64,000 nt of DNA, taken from positions 3,658,001-3,722,000 of the forward strand of contig OZ245940.1 in the NCBI GenBank assembly GCA_965230045.1, in the 5' to 3' direction. The stretch's first letter is position 1; each line of letters starts with the position of its first letter. The stretch comes from G963662905 sp965230045. GTDB lineage: Bacteria; Bacteroidota; Bacteroidia; Bacteroidales; WRLA01. Below, in pieces: positions 33,725-44,017 of the stretch. Under the pieces are notes generated by a model. That model saw only the letters and a program-made list of their open reading frames with translations. It had not been told where the DNA came from and ran no database searches. Both the position numbers and the translations under genes were made by a program.

Positions 33725-34315
33725 TTATTTTGTTTTATTGTGGAATGATTTCAGGAAGGAAAAGAGCTTTTCCATTGCCCTGCCCCTATGGCTGATTTTA
33801 TTTTTTGTTTCTGCATCCATTTCGGCAAAATTCTGCTGATAAGCATCGGGAAGGAAAACCTGATCGTAACCAAATCCTCCGCCACCCGAAGGCGTTTCAG
33901 TGATCATTCCTTTTACAATACCTTCAAAAATATATTCTTTATCATTGAGGATCAGCGCAATGGCAGTGCGAAAGCGGGCTTTTCTGTTTTCCTTTCCATC
34001 CAGTTCCTTTAAGAGCTTTTTGACATTATCTGCGAAAGAGCAGCCTTCACCGGCATAGCGGGCAGAAAAAACACCCGGACGGCCATCCAGAGCTTCCACT
34101 TCCAATCCGGTATCATCGGCAAATACATTTTTATTAAAACGCTGGTGTATAGCGCGCGCTTTCAGTAGGGCATTGCCTTCGAGCGTAAGCTCTGTTTCAT
34201 CAATTTCCTCATGAAAACCAATATCTTCCAAGCTGAGTATTTGATAATCATCGCCTGCGATCTCTCTGATTTCGCGTAATTTATGCTGATTATTACTGGC
34301 AAAAACAAGTTCCAT
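33725..34315 (-). CDS. rdgB: Non-canonical purine NTP pyrophosphatase (RdgB/HAM1)
   Basis: A 196-residue Ham1-family enzyme that hydrolyses ITP, dITP and XTP to monophosphates, keeping deaminated purines out of nucleic acids. Motifs: FASNNQHKLREI at the start (SNN-K), FADDTGLEV near residue 67, PGVFSARYAG near residue 79, and the C-terminal SHRGRAME. I start at the MELVFASNN of 34315; a longer start adds 13 non-conserved residues. It lies just upstream of the NYN gene and is probably cotranscribed. Confidence 0.9.
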   Translation of the reverse strand: MELVFASNNQHKLREIREIAGDDYQILSLEDIGFHEEIDETELTLEGNALLKARAIHQRFNKNVFADDTGLEVEALDGRPGVFSARYAGEGCSFADNVKKLLKELDGKENRKARFRTAIALILNDKEYIFEGIVKGMITETPSGGGGFGYDQVFLPDAYQQNFAEMDAETKNKISHRGRAMEKLFSFLKSFHNKTK

Positions 34316-34418
34316 AAATATTCTGTTTTCCGCAAAAGTACGGGAATAAATCAAATGCAGGATTAGGATTGATGAATCAACGCGATTACCTGATTGGACT
34401 TCCCATAAGGCACAGGAA

Positions 34419-37400
34419 TTATTTTTTCTTGGAAAGATGGCGGTCGATCAGTTCGAGCATTTCTTCTTTGCGCACCGGTTTGGTGATATAATCATCACAA
34501 CCGGCCTCCAATGCTTTTTCACGGTCGCCCTGCAAAGCAAAAGCGGTTTGCGCAATAATAACCACATCCTTATTAAACTCCCTGATTTTCCTACTGGCCT
34601 CATAACCATCCATTTCCGGCATCTTGATATCCATCAGGATCAAAGATATATCCGGGTGTTCCCGCACAGTTTCAACGGCTTCGCGGCCCGAAATAGCATA
34701 CATTATATTTTGACACCTTTTTTTCAAAATTTCATTCATATACATCACTGAAGTATCCTCATCTTCAGCAATCAGAATAACGGCATCCTTTAATGAATCG
34801 GTTTTAATGGCTTGCTCCATAGTTTTTTCGGATGAATGTATAGGCTGTAAACTGCCATCAGGTGCAGGGATTTCCAGAATAAAACAAGATCCAAACGGGC
34901 TGTTGGGTTCCATCCACAGCTTCCCGCCCAGCATTTTGGCATAAGCCTGCGAAATCGCCAGGCCCAGTCCGGCTCCTTCCAGAGCTTTCGTATCTTCGAT
35001 ATCGGCCTGAACGAATCGTTCAAAAATAGCCAATCGCCTGTCTTCCGGCACGCCAATGCCCGTATCCTTCACATAAAAACGCAAATATTCATCCCCAACA
35101 GCATAGCCAAATTCAATGGAACCTTCGTGGGTGTATTTTATGGCATTTTTTAACAAATTGGCCAGGATGGCATAAAGCTTTTCCTGATCAGTATTGATAA
35201 TCAGTGGTATATTTTGATCAGGAAATGCACAATTAAAGGCCAGTCCTTTTTGTGCTGCTTCAGGGCGGAAAAAATTGGCAAGGAAATTCGTTTGTTCGTG
35301 CACATCGGTATCGGACAGATAAATCTCGACCTGACCGGCTTCAATTTTCGAGATATCGATCAAATCGTTAATGATATTGAGCATACGTTCACCGCTCTTT
35401 TGGATTATGTTGATGTATTTCAATTGCTGGTCGCCGCTCAGTTCAGGCTCTTTCAAAAGTTGTGAAAAACCCATAATCCCGTTCATTGGCGTACGGATTT
35501 CGTGGCTCATATTGGCCAAAAAAGCCGACTTAAGCCGATCTGATTCCTCTGCTTTTTCTTTGGCTTTGAGCAGTTCCTTTTCTACGGCTTTTTGTTCTGT
35601 AATATCACGAAATTCCACAACCCTGACTCTTTTTCCTTCAGCGTATATCATTCTGGCTTCCAGGCGCAAAGGATATTCTTCACCATTTTTTCGCAGGCCA
35701 ATGGCTTCATAGGGTTTTTCATATTCCGAAATGATATGGGACACAACCAGTTCCCGACTTTTTTCAGAAATAAGCAACAAACCGTCCATCCCGATCAGCT
35801 CTTCATAGCTAAAACCGCTAATATTGCTTAAACCTTGATTGCAATCGAGGATCAAGCCTTTATCATGAATGGTAATGCCACCGAAAGAAGCATTATGCAA
35901 TTTTTTAAAACGTTCTTCACTTTCTTTTAAATCCTGCTCCATTTGCTTGCGCTTACTGATATCTTCAATATTGGCCAGTACGCCAACAACTTCATCATTC
36001 TGCAGCAGAGGGACAAAATAATAGTACACATAAAACTCTTTCTTCCATTTTGAAGTATAAACACCTTCGCCGGAGCGTATTTGTTTTGTATCGATACACT
36101 CTTTAAGCCGGGCCGAGTAGCCAAAGTCAATCAAAGGCTTAAATTTAAAGATATTGATTTTCTTGGTTGCCTCGATGGAGGGCGATCCCAATATCCGTAT
36201 CAATGCGGGATTGGCCTCAACAATATTTCCTTGAATATCAATATAAAACACTCCTGTTTGCAAGTGATTGACCAATGAAGAAAAGCGGTTTTTGCTTTGA
36301 AGCAGCGATTCCTCGGTCACCCTTTTTGCTGTAACATCCTTTACAAATCCCAGATAACGTTCGGGGCTAAGGCGAACGGCTTCCACTTCCCAAAAGCGTT
36401 TCTCCCCTTTTTTTGTAATAAAGCCCAGCTCTCCACTGGCAAAGCCGCTTGTTTGCACTTTATTGAAATGTTCGCCTGCTTGATGCTGATATTCTGCCTG
36501 GATCAAATCCGGAATTGACTTTCGTAGCAGTTCATCTTCGGTATATCCTGTAATTTTACATGCCGCCGGGTTTACCTCGCGATATTTGCCCCGATCATCT
36601 GCAATAAAAATCCCATCGGGGGCAAATTGGATATAGGAACGGAACTTTTCTTCACTTCTTTTTATGTTTTCTTCTACGGCTTTTTTCTCGCTGATATCCC
36701 TGTGTACGCCAATAAAGCGCGTGGGATTTCCATGCCGGTCTTGCTCAGAAATTTTCCCCACCGACCATATCCATTTATAACTGCCATCTTTGCAGCGCAA
36801 TCTGAATTCAACATCATATTTTTCCACACTACCCTGAAGGTATTGCCTTGAGATCTCCAGGATTCCCGGTTTATCATCCGGATGAATATGATCAAGCACA
36901 AAAGCCTCATCATCAAGTATTTCATCAGGTTTATAATCCAGCATAGCAAGAGCACCATCATCCAAAAATATCTTTTTGTCATCAAGATGCCATTCCCACA
37001 TGCCTTCATCGGCACTTTGCAGCGCAAGTTCCAACTTTTGCGCATATTCCCTGACCGATTCCCTGTTTTGGACCTGTTCGGAAATATCTTTTACCATCCC
37101 GATAAAAGCATCTATTTTGCCTTCATTATTTAAGCGGCCGGTTACAGACAAATCGACCCAAACAACATTTCCATCCTTATCGATATACCGCTTTTCAAAG
37201 CGATAGCTTTTCTCTTTTCCCCCCAAAAGACCTTTCACTTTATCCAATTCGCCAGCAGCATCATCCGGATGGGTAATATCAATAAAATTCTTTCCGATAA
37301 GCTCATCCGATCCATATTTTAACATTCGATAAAATTCATTATTTGCATCAATAATTTTACCGGATGTATCTGCCAAAGCAATACCAATATTAGTATATTC

Positions 37401-38357
37401 AAAAATACTACGGAATTTTTCCTCACTGCTTTTTAAGGCCAACTCAGCGAGTTTCCGTTCTGTGATATCCAATGTACTAAAAAGGATATATGTACATTGA
37501 TTATTTTCGCCGGCAATCGGTATTATAGATGTTTCAGCATAATAAAGGCCATGTGGTGCAGGAAATTCCTCAGTATAAAATACAGGTTCGCGCTTTTCAA
37601 GTACATGCGCATATAATTGCGCAGTTTTCTCGTATAAATCATCCGGCACCATCATTTTATCCGAAACAGCACGCAAGTCCAGTCCCAGAAAATCCTTCTT
37701 TTTTAGATCGGGGAAAATAGATTGCACGAAGAACTCATAGCGATCGTTCATCGCCACAATTTTGTATGAACCATCCGTTTCGACTTTCCAAAGCACCTGG
37801 GCTTCATTTACATTATTGAAAACAGTATCCAGGTTAAGAAAATGCTCACGTGCCTGTTGTTCAGACCTTTTCCGCTCCGAGATATCCAATGCCGTAAAAG
37901 TTACCCCTTTTTCCAAATCCGACGGGTCAATAGGCCGTGAGCTCAATAGGATATCCATGATTTCACCATTTTTCTTCTGCCAGCGGGTTTCCACTGTACC
38001 CATTCCCGATTCCCGGATCTGCCTGTATTTTTCGGTTCCCACATAATTAAAATCCTCTTCAATCGGATAAAAAATACGGGCACTTTTACCCAGCAATTCT
38101 TCCTCAGTATAAGCGGTCATTTCACAGATTTTCCGGTTTACCTTTAAAATTTGCCTGTTTTTAAGGAATCCAATGCCAATTGGAACAGATAGCAATATAC
38201 TTTCGAGATAAGCTTCATTTTGCTCCTGAGAGACAGCCTGGTCGATGCCCCTGCCTTTTGCTTCTTCACTGCAGATCTTGGCTTTCAGGATTTTTTCATT
38301 GGCTTCCAATTCCGCAATTCTATTTTTAAGACGTTTTATTTGCTTCTCGGTTTGCAT
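34419..38357 (-). CDS. Multi-PAS hybrid sensor histidine kinase
   Basis: A 1312-residue cytosolic hybrid kinase. After a short coiled coil (residues 1-45), about seven PAS/PAC modules run to about residue 925, each ending in a DISERK-like or DITEQK-like linker. The HisKA domain follows with the phosphoacceptor His952 (NMSHEIRTP), an HATPase domain with N box and FYVKDTGIGVP, and a C-terminal receiver with the phosphoacceptor Asp1243 (LMDIKMPEMDG). No transmembrane segment is visible, so it probably senses internal redox, light or ligands through PAS domains. No separate response regulator is adjacent; output is probably by phosphotransfer to a partner elsewhere. Confidence 0.88.
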   Translation of the reverse strand: MQTEKQIKRLKNRIAELEANEKILKAKICSEEAKGRGIDQAVSQEQNEAYLESILLSVPIGIGFLKNRQILKVNRKICEMTAYTEEELLGKSARIFYPIEEDFNYVGTEKYRQIRESGMGTVETRWQKKNGEIMDILLSSRPIDPSDLEKGVTFTALDISERKRSEQQAREHFLNLDTVFNNVNEAQVLWKVETDGSYKIVAMNDRYEFFVQSIFPDLKKKDFLGLDLRAVSDKMMVPDDLYEKTAQLYAHVLEKREPVFYTEEFPAPHGLYYAETSIIPIAGENNQCTYILFSTLDITERKLAELALKSSEEKFRSIFEYTNIGIALADTSGKIIDANNEFYRMLKYGSDELIGKNFIDITHPDDAAGELDKVKGLLGGKEKSYRFEKRYIDKDGNVVWVDLSVTGRLNNEGKIDAFIGMVKDISEQVQNRESVREYAQKLELALQSADEGMWEWHLDDKKIFLDDGALAMLDYKPDEILDDEAFVLDHIHPDDKPGILEISRQYLQGSVEKYDVEFRLRCKDGSYKWIWSVGKISEQDRHGNPTRFIGVHRDISEKKAVEENIKRSEEKFRSYIQFAPDGIFIADDRGKYREVNPAACKITGYTEDELLRKSIPDLIQAEYQHQAGEHFNKVQTSGFASGELGFITKKGEKRFWEVEAVRLSPERYLGFVKDVTAKRVTEESLLQSKNRFSSLVNHLQTGVFYIDIQGNIVEANPALIRILGSPSIEATKKINIFKFKPLIDFGYSARLKECIDTKQIRSGEGVYTSKWKKEFYVYYYFVPLLQNDEVVGVLANIEDISKRKQMEQDLKESEERFKKLHNASFGGITIHDKGLILDCNQGLSNISGFSYEELIGMDGLLLISEKSRELVVSHIISEYEKPYEAIGLRKNGEEYPLRLEARMIYAEGKRVRVVEFRDITEQKAVEKELLKAKEKAEESDRLKSAFLANMSHEIRTPMNGIMGFSQLLKEPELSGDQQLKYINIIQKSGERMLNIINDLIDISKIEAGQVEIYLSDTDVHEQTNFLANFFRPEAAQKGLAFNCAFPDQNIPLIINTDQEKLYAILANLLKNAIKYTHEGSIEFGYAVGDEYLRFYVKDTGIGVPEDRRLAIFERFVQADIEDTKALEGAGLGLAISQAYAKMLGGKLWMEPNSPFGSCFILEIPAPDGSLQPIHSSEKTMEQAIKTDSLKDAVILIAEDEDTSVMYMNEILKKRCQNIMYAISGREAVETVREHPDISLILMDIKMPEMDGYEASRKIREFNKDVVIIAQTAFALQGDREKALEAGCDDYITKPVRKEEMLELIDRHLSKKK

Positions 38358-38642
38358 ATTTTATTCCTTTTGGTGCTTTTAAATTTGATCGTTCAATGAA
38401 GCACAAACCTCTGTTTTGACAACCAACCCTTATGCCTCCTGATAAACAAACGCAGACATAAGCTGTAATTGAAATCTCATATTTTCTGTTAATTCAGATA
38501 AAAATAACAAAAAATCAGCTCAGCCGATTGATTCAGCGAAAAAAACTATGTTGCCGGGCTCCCGGCAGCTTACCTTTTTACACAAGAAGCCCCCCCCAAA
38601 AAAAAGTCTGAAATGGCCGATAAGGATATTCCCTGATTTTTT

Positions 38643-38994
38643 GGTTCTACACGGAATTTCGTGGAAAGAAATTAGAATGCTATTTCAAACAGATTCCTCC
38701 AAAGTTTCCTCATACTTCGGAAACTTTGTCGGAATGACGCGTTTTTATGGAGTCAGGAGGCAAATGCGGCGAGGACGTCTTTAAAATATACTATTGTGTC
38801 CTCGCCGCATTTGCCTTAAACACCTAATAAACAGCGTCATTCCGACCGGAACAAAGCCAAACGAAGTGATTAAGGCTTTGTGGAGCGAGGAATCTGTTGG
38901 AGCTCAGATTCCTCGCATACATATTATACGAAAATATTTCTCAGTGCTTTTCATCTCAAATTTTATGAAAACCCACGAAATTCTCAGTAGAACC
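38643..38994. mobile_element. Palindromic MITE-like element, family A copy 2
   Basis: The gene-free stretch 38358-39159 holds this 352-bp element and AT-rich flanks, plus a small GC hairpin (TGCCGGGCTCCCGGCA, 38551-38566). Ends GGTTCTACACGG and AGTAGAACC are bounded by a perfect 8-bp target duplication GATTTTTT (38635-38642 and 38995-39002). The core is GAGGAC (38771-38776), a 21-base loop, then GTCCTC. The loop is inverted relative to copy 3. Confidence 0.9.
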
Positions 38995-39159
38995 GATTTT
39001 TTCTTGAATATAAAGCATATTAAAATTCAACAAAATTTATCACTTTGAGCCAGATCTGAAACAAAACTATTTTTGCACAATCTTTATATTGTATTTATTT
39101 ATTTCATAATTTTGTAATGAACAAATGTGCACACTTAAAAAAATGAAACAAATAGAACA

Positions 39160-40806
39160 ATGATTCCACGATATCAAAAATATCTGTTTTGCACAATCCT
39201 GCTTTTTTGGAGTATCAGCACTCTTGCCCAAAACAAGCAAGCCAATAACTGGTATTTCGGGAAATATGCAGGGATTACTTTCAATACCGTCGATGGCAGC
39301 CCGGAAGCTGTTTATGACGGGATGATTAATCAAAATGAGGGATGTGCAAGCATTTCGGATGCAGAAGGGGATTTGTTGTTTTATACGGATGGGATGACGG
39401 TTTGGAATCGATTGCATCAGGTCATGGTCAATGGCTTTGGATTACTGGGACATACTTCAGCCAGTATGTCTGGAGTAATTGTACCCTGGCCCGGACATGA
39501 TGAGGAATTTTTCATTTTCACTGTGGATCAATGCGGAGGCAGTAACGGCCTGTGCTATTCAATTGTTGATATGTCTCTGGACAATGGCCTCGGAGCAATA
39601 ACAGAGATTAAAAATATAAATCTGGCCGGGCCGGTTCATGAAATGGTTACCTCTGTATTACACGAAAACGGAACATCCATATGGGTCATTTCTCACCTTT
39701 GGCAAACAAATACTTTCATTTCATTTCTAATTGATTCAGATTCATTGCACAGTAATCCTGTAACATGCAACGCCGGCCTTGTTCATAATGCATCCTATGT
39801 AGCTAACGGATATATGAAAACATCAATGCAGGGCGATAAAATAGCCATTGCACAGGCTGATGATGAAGTAGTGCAATTATTTGATTTTAATAGTACAAGC
39901 GCCCAATTAAGCAATTCCATTACCATCCCGAGATTTGATAATAATAATTCCTATGGTGTTGAATTTTCCCCTAATGGCTCAAAGCTCTATGTTTCATCAT
40001 TCAATGCATCCCCAACAAACGAAAATATGGTTGTAACTCAGTTTGACCTTTCATCAGGGGATTCGGCAACTATTGTAAATTCAGAGTTTGTGGTTGATCA
40101 AATTACAGGAGGATCAATCGCTCGTTTCACGGGGATGCAAGTAGGTCCTGACCAAAAAATATATATTGCACGCCGGGGATTAAGCTATTTGAGCGTAATC
40201 AACAATCCTAATTTATCAGGAAATTCCTGTGGATATGCGGAATTTGGGTTTAATTTAACAAATGGTTCAGGCATCCATCAGGCAATGTACGGCCTCCCAG
40301 CCTTCATCCAATCATTTTTTAATCCGGCGAATTTTACTTGGGAAGGAATTTGCTATAACGATACTACCTTTTTTGCCATTACAGATACTACAGCCCAGGA
40401 TTCGGTGCACTGGAACTTTGATGATCCGGCAACGGGAAGTTTCAACAGCTCCACTTCTTATTTCCCATATCACCTATTTTCCGATACAGGAACATTTCAG
40501 GTGAGTGTCATAGGCTTCAACAACAACCTGAGCGACACCACCCTGCAGGAAGTTACAATATATGCGCTTCCCGTCCCATTACTCCCTTCAGATACAGCAT
40601 ATTGTGAAGATTATGGCGTTACGTTATCACCCGGAATTTTCAACACTTACCTTTGGCACGATGGCACAAATACTCCATCATATTTTGCTGACAATCCCGG
40701 GCTCATTTATGTAAGGGTAAGTAATGCGCATGGCTGCAAAGCAACCGACAGCACCAATGTCACGGAATTGAGCAAACCGGATCCGGTGGTAATTTATCAT
40801 GAATAG
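39160..40806 (+). CDS. Secreted beta-propeller protein with PKD domain
   Basis: A 548-residue exported protein; the signal peptide ends STLAQ. Residues about 28-390 look like a beta-propeller (NNWYFGKYAGITFN start, repeated SISDAEGDLLFYTDG, FSPNGSKLYVSSFN and QVGPDQKIYIARRG motifs), and about 400-475 form a PKD-like domain (VHWNFDDPATGSFNSSTSYFPYHLFSDTGTF). In Bacteroidota such proteins usually end in a gliding-motility/T9SS C-terminal domain; this one stops at PDPVVIYHE without one. It may be truncated. A family A element starts 78 bases after the stop. Confidence 0.72.
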   Translation: MIPRYQKYLFCTILLFWSISTLAQNKQANNWYFGKYAGITFNTVDGSPEAVYDGMINQNEGCASISDAEGDLLFYTDGMTVWNRLHQVMVNGFGLLGHTSASMSGVIVPWPGHDEEFFIFTVDQCGGSNGLCYSIVDMSLDNGLGAITEIKNINLAGPVHEMVTSVLHENGTSIWVISHLWQTNTFISFLIDSDSLHSNPVTCNAGLVHNASYVANGYMKTSMQGDKIAIAQADDEVVQLFDFNSTSAQLSNSITIPRFDNNNSYGVEFSPNGSKLYVSSFNASPTNENMVVTQFDLSSGDSATIVNSEFVVDQITGGSIARFTGMQVGPDQKIYIARRGLSYLSVINNPNLSGNSCGYAEFGFNLTNGSGIHQAMYGLPAFIQSFFNPANFTWEGICYNDTTFFAITDTTAQDSVHWNFDDPATGSFNSSTSYFPYHLFSDTGTFQVSVIGFNNNLSDTTLQEVTIYALPVPLLPSDTAYCEDYGVTLSPGIFNTYLWHDGTNTPSYFADNPGLIYVRVSNAHGCKATDSTNVTELSKPDPVVIYHE

Positions 40807-40883
40807 TTTACGGAATCAATTTTAAAGAATAGTCCATACTCTTAACTTTTGCAGTTAAACTCGCAAAATCATATATAATTTTG

Positions 40884-41233
40884 GGTTCTATACGGAATTT
40901 CGCGGAAAGAAATTAGAATGCCATTTCAAACAGATTCCTCCAAAGTTTTCCTCATACTTCGGAAACTTTGTCGGAATGACGCATTTTTATGGAGTCAGGA
41001 GGCAAATGCGGCGAGGACACAATAGTATATTTTAAAGATGTCCTCGCCGCATTTGCCTTAAACGCCTAATAAACAGCGTCATTCCGACCGGAACAAAGCC
41101 AAACGAAGTGATTAAGGCTTTGTCCCGATAGTTATCGGAAGGGAGGAATCTGTTAGGGATCAATGGTTTATTAATAAATATCTCCATATTATTTTCAGAC
41201 ATTATTGTTACCCACGAAATTCTTAGTAGAACC
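40884..41233. mobile_element. Palindromic MITE-like element, family A copy 3
   Basis: The stretch 40807-41331 holds this 350-bp element. It is bounded by a perfect 9-bp target duplication ATAATTTTG (40875-40883 and 41234-41242). Ends are GGTTCTATACGG and AGTAGAACC. The core loop (41019-41039) is the reverse complement of the loop in copy 2, with one change. Confidence 0.9.
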
Positions 41234-41263
41234 ATAATTTTGCGATTACACCAGCCATTTTCA

Positions 41264-41298
41264 CAAAAAAAGCAGAGATTATTGAAAATCCCTGCTTT
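41264..41298 (-). terminator. Terminator after the AsmA-family gene
   Basis: AAAGCAGAGATT (41269-41280) pairs with AATCCCTGCTTT (41287-41298) with one mismatch; on the minus strand a run of T follows. Confidence 0.75.
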
Positions 41299-41331
41299 CT
41301 ATTTTCTGTAGAAATATTATAGAACGAAAAC

Positions 41332-43980
41332 CTAAAACCAGCCTTCCAGTACTTTCTTGGCTTCTTCCTCAACTTTTTTCTTGAGTTTATCGCCTTCGCT
41401 TTTGGCTTTTTTCTCAAGTTCTTTTTTGGCCTTCTCCTCCATTTCTTTCTTCTTTTTGTTGAATTCGTCTTCGGCCTGTTTTTGCAGGTTTTTCATGGCA
41501 TCACCGGCTGCTTTGCTCAAATCGGCTTTCACTTTAGGCTTTTCAACGGTCCCTTCAATTTTAATCCCGACATTCACTTTATCGTCTTTGCCCACCTTAA
41601 TTCCTTTTGAAGCCAAACCGGCCAGTGCATTGTTCACACCCGAACCCAGCTCGCTCATGGGAATTGCCAAAGTCATATCGTAATTCATTGTTCGGTCGAG
41701 GCTGGTATAGCCACCAATCATACCGCTATATTTGCCATATTTGAATGGAAAGGGCTTCACATTTACTTTTCCATCTTCAATAATAAATGAAAGATTTACC
41801 GGATCCAGTTTCAGGCTTTTAAACTGCGACATCTTCAATTGATCGGCCAGTTTGCTCAGCGCATTGCCCGATTTAATATCCAGTTTGGAAGTTTTCAGAT
41901 TGCCACTGGCCTGCATGCTCTCAAGCAGGGGTTCCATTTTATTGTCAAGGAAAAGGTTCATATCAAAATTCGTAGTAAATGTACCTGTAGTATTTTCTGC
42001 AACAGGCACCAGCGATTCAAAACTGGCAAAAGTTTTATAGCATTCCTGTAAATCTACTTTTGTCAACTGCATATCAAAATCTACCTGCGGCTTTTCCGGC
42101 TTTTGGGTATCGTAAAAACCGTTCACTTTCATCTTCCCTTTCAATGCGCTCATACTCAGGTTTTGTAAAGTTGCCCGATGATCGTCCAGACTGATGATTC
42201 CAATAACATTTTTCATCACGAGTTTATCATAAATCAACTCATCAATCTTGGAGGCCAGCACAAATTTTATATTGCCCGGAATTTCAATCACTTCCAATGG
42301 AATTTCTTCCTCTTTTAGTGACTGCCCTTCTGTTTCCTTCTCAGCCAATTCTTCAGTGCTTTCGCCTTTTTCCTCAACAGCCTCCTCCTCCGGAATCAGA
42401 TCATTGAGGTTCAGATATTTACTTGTAAATTTCAATTGCCCGTACAATTCCTCCCCTTTCATGGCGTAGGCCATATAATTCCGGATTTTGCCACTGGCAT
42501 TCAAGTCATTGCGGCCAATTTTGCTTTTAAAGGAAACCAAATCAAGATATTCGGGGGAAAAATTCAATTGAGCCGTAGATATAGCTACTACATCATTTAA
42601 TGCGCTGGTTTCATAAGAGAAATTCTTCACCAAAAGCGAACCGATCGCCACAAAATTGTCATAATTTCCTTTCTCCAGTTCCGAAACTTTCCCTTTCAAT
42701 TCTATATCGGCACGGAATTCACCTTTCATCTGGTCGCCGCTATCCAGCGGATAAACTTTTGAAATATCGGCAAGGTTCATCTTTCCGGCAATATGGCTTT
42801 CAATGGCCGGATCGCTCACAGGCTGTGTAACTTTCATTCGTGCATCTACAGGGTTCTTCAAAATCTCCAGATGGAATTTTTTCAGGTCAAGAACTGTATT
42901 ATCAATATCACCACCCGGATTTTCCACATGGGCTTCGAGGGCAATGGCAGTAATCGGACTGGGCAGGTCGGGATACTGGATCACACCGTTCTGTGCTTTT
43001 AAACTGATGCGGAAAGCCGGAAGGGATTCTTCCGTATAAGTTCCTTTCACCATACCGTCCACGCTAAAGCTTCCTTCGGTTTTCAAGCCTTCGAGCTGGT
43101 CCGCAAAAACCGATGGAATCATAGAAAGCAGGTCGCGGAAGGCGGTTTCTTTCGTATTGAAAGTCAGCTGTGTATTGATATCCTCCCCTACCATAGCCAC
43201 ACTTCCATCAAACCCCAGGGCAAGATTATTGAGCTGTACCGTATTCTTTTTAAAGGTATAAATCCCGTTTTTCAGGTCGGCTTCAATATCCGCTTTGGCG
43301 TGCATATGCATATCGTTCATATAGCGCACGCCTTCATAATCAAATTGAATATCAGCTATTTCGGTAAGTGTATTCAGAACTGTGATATCTTCGGAAAGGT
43401 CACCACTGAGCTTATGGTTCAAGCCTGTGATCAGCAGGTCCAATTTCATCAGTTCATCCGTATAACGGATATTGGCATTGCTGATGGTGAAACTCCGAAG
43501 CTTTAGCTTTACCGGATCACTTTCATCGCCTGCGGAAGGCTCAGCAGAGGTTGAGTGCGTACCTTCTTCGCTTGTAGCAGCATCCGCCGGCGCGATGTCC
43601 CAATTGGAAGCACTGTCGGCACGGGTAATGAGTTTTATCTCAGGATTGATGATTTCGATCGACTTGACATTATAGCTGTCACCGCCAATCACGTCCATCA
43701 AATCAAGGCGGATACGGATATCATCGGCCTTGAGCAGGTTTTGCCCTTCAAATTCGCCTTTACCTTTCACGCTTAAGCCTTCGAGCGAAGCGGTAAAATT
43801 GGGAAAGGATGTGAGCAGGCTGAGGCCGAAATCTTCAAAATCGACTTCTGCATCAACATTTTTATTGATTTCGGTTTTTGCCAGTTCCATAATCTGCCCT
43901 TTAAACACAATGGGAAGAATGATCATAGCAGCAAAAAACAACAAAATAATTACGAACAGAATCTTCAAAAATCTTTTCAT
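41332..43980 (-). CDS. AsmA-family membrane-anchored protein
   Basis: An 882-residue AsmA-like protein with one N-terminal membrane anchor (FLKILFVIILLFFAAMIILPIVF) and a large periplasmic part of repeated beta strands (DIRIRLDLMDVIGG, KSIEIINPEIKLI) of the AsmA/chorein-like type implicated in phospholipid transport or outer-membrane homeostasis. There is an acidic linker (EEEAVEEKGESTEELAEKE) near residue 530 and a Lys/Glu-rich coiled coil at the C-terminus (last 60 residues). It is convergent with the family A element and upstream of nothing on its strand; chorismate synthase starts upstream with a 37-base gap, so they may share a transcript. Confidence 0.85.
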   Translation of the reverse strand: MKRFLKILFVIILLFFAAMIILPIVFKGQIMELAKTEINKNVDAEVDFEDFGLSLLTSFPNFTASLEGLSVKGKGEFEGQNLLKADDIRIRLDLMDVIGGDSYNVKSIEIINPEIKLITRADSASNWDIAPADAATSEEGTHSTSAEPSAGDESDPVKLKLRSFTISNANIRYTDELMKLDLLITGLNHKLSGDLSEDITVLNTLTEIADIQFDYEGVRYMNDMHMHAKADIEADLKNGIYTFKKNTVQLNNLALGFDGSVAMVGEDINTQLTFNTKETAFRDLLSMIPSVFADQLEGLKTEGSFSVDGMVKGTYTEESLPAFRISLKAQNGVIQYPDLPSPITAIALEAHVENPGGDIDNTVLDLKKFHLEILKNPVDARMKVTQPVSDPAIESHIAGKMNLADISKVYPLDSGDQMKGEFRADIELKGKVSELEKGNYDNFVAIGSLLVKNFSYETSALNDVVAISTAQLNFSPEYLDLVSFKSKIGRNDLNASGKIRNYMAYAMKGEELYGQLKFTSKYLNLNDLIPEEEAVEEKGESTEELAEKETEGQSLKEEEIPLEVIEIPGNIKFVLASKIDELIYDKLVMKNVIGIISLDDHRATLQNLSMSALKGKMKVNGFYDTQKPEKPQVDFDMQLTKVDLQECYKTFASFESLVPVAENTTGTFTTNFDMNLFLDNKMEPLLESMQASGNLKTSKLDIKSGNALSKLADQLKMSQFKSLKLDPVNLSFIIEDGKVNVKPFPFKYGKYSGMIGGYTSLDRTMNYDMTLAIPMSELGSGVNNALAGLASKGIKVGKDDKVNVGIKIEGTVEKPKVKADLSKAAGDAMKNLQKQAEDEFNKKKKEMEEKAKKELEKKAKSEGDKLKKKVEEEAKKVLEGWF

Positions 43981-44017
43981 GACTGGGTATTATTAAGTGT
44001 ATTGTTTAAACGTTTAC

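Noticed and set aside
38551..38566. TGCCGGGCTCCCGGCA hairpin as a terminator
   Set aside because: No T-run follows on either strand, and it is about 190 bases upstream of the kinase start codon rather than after any gene's end.
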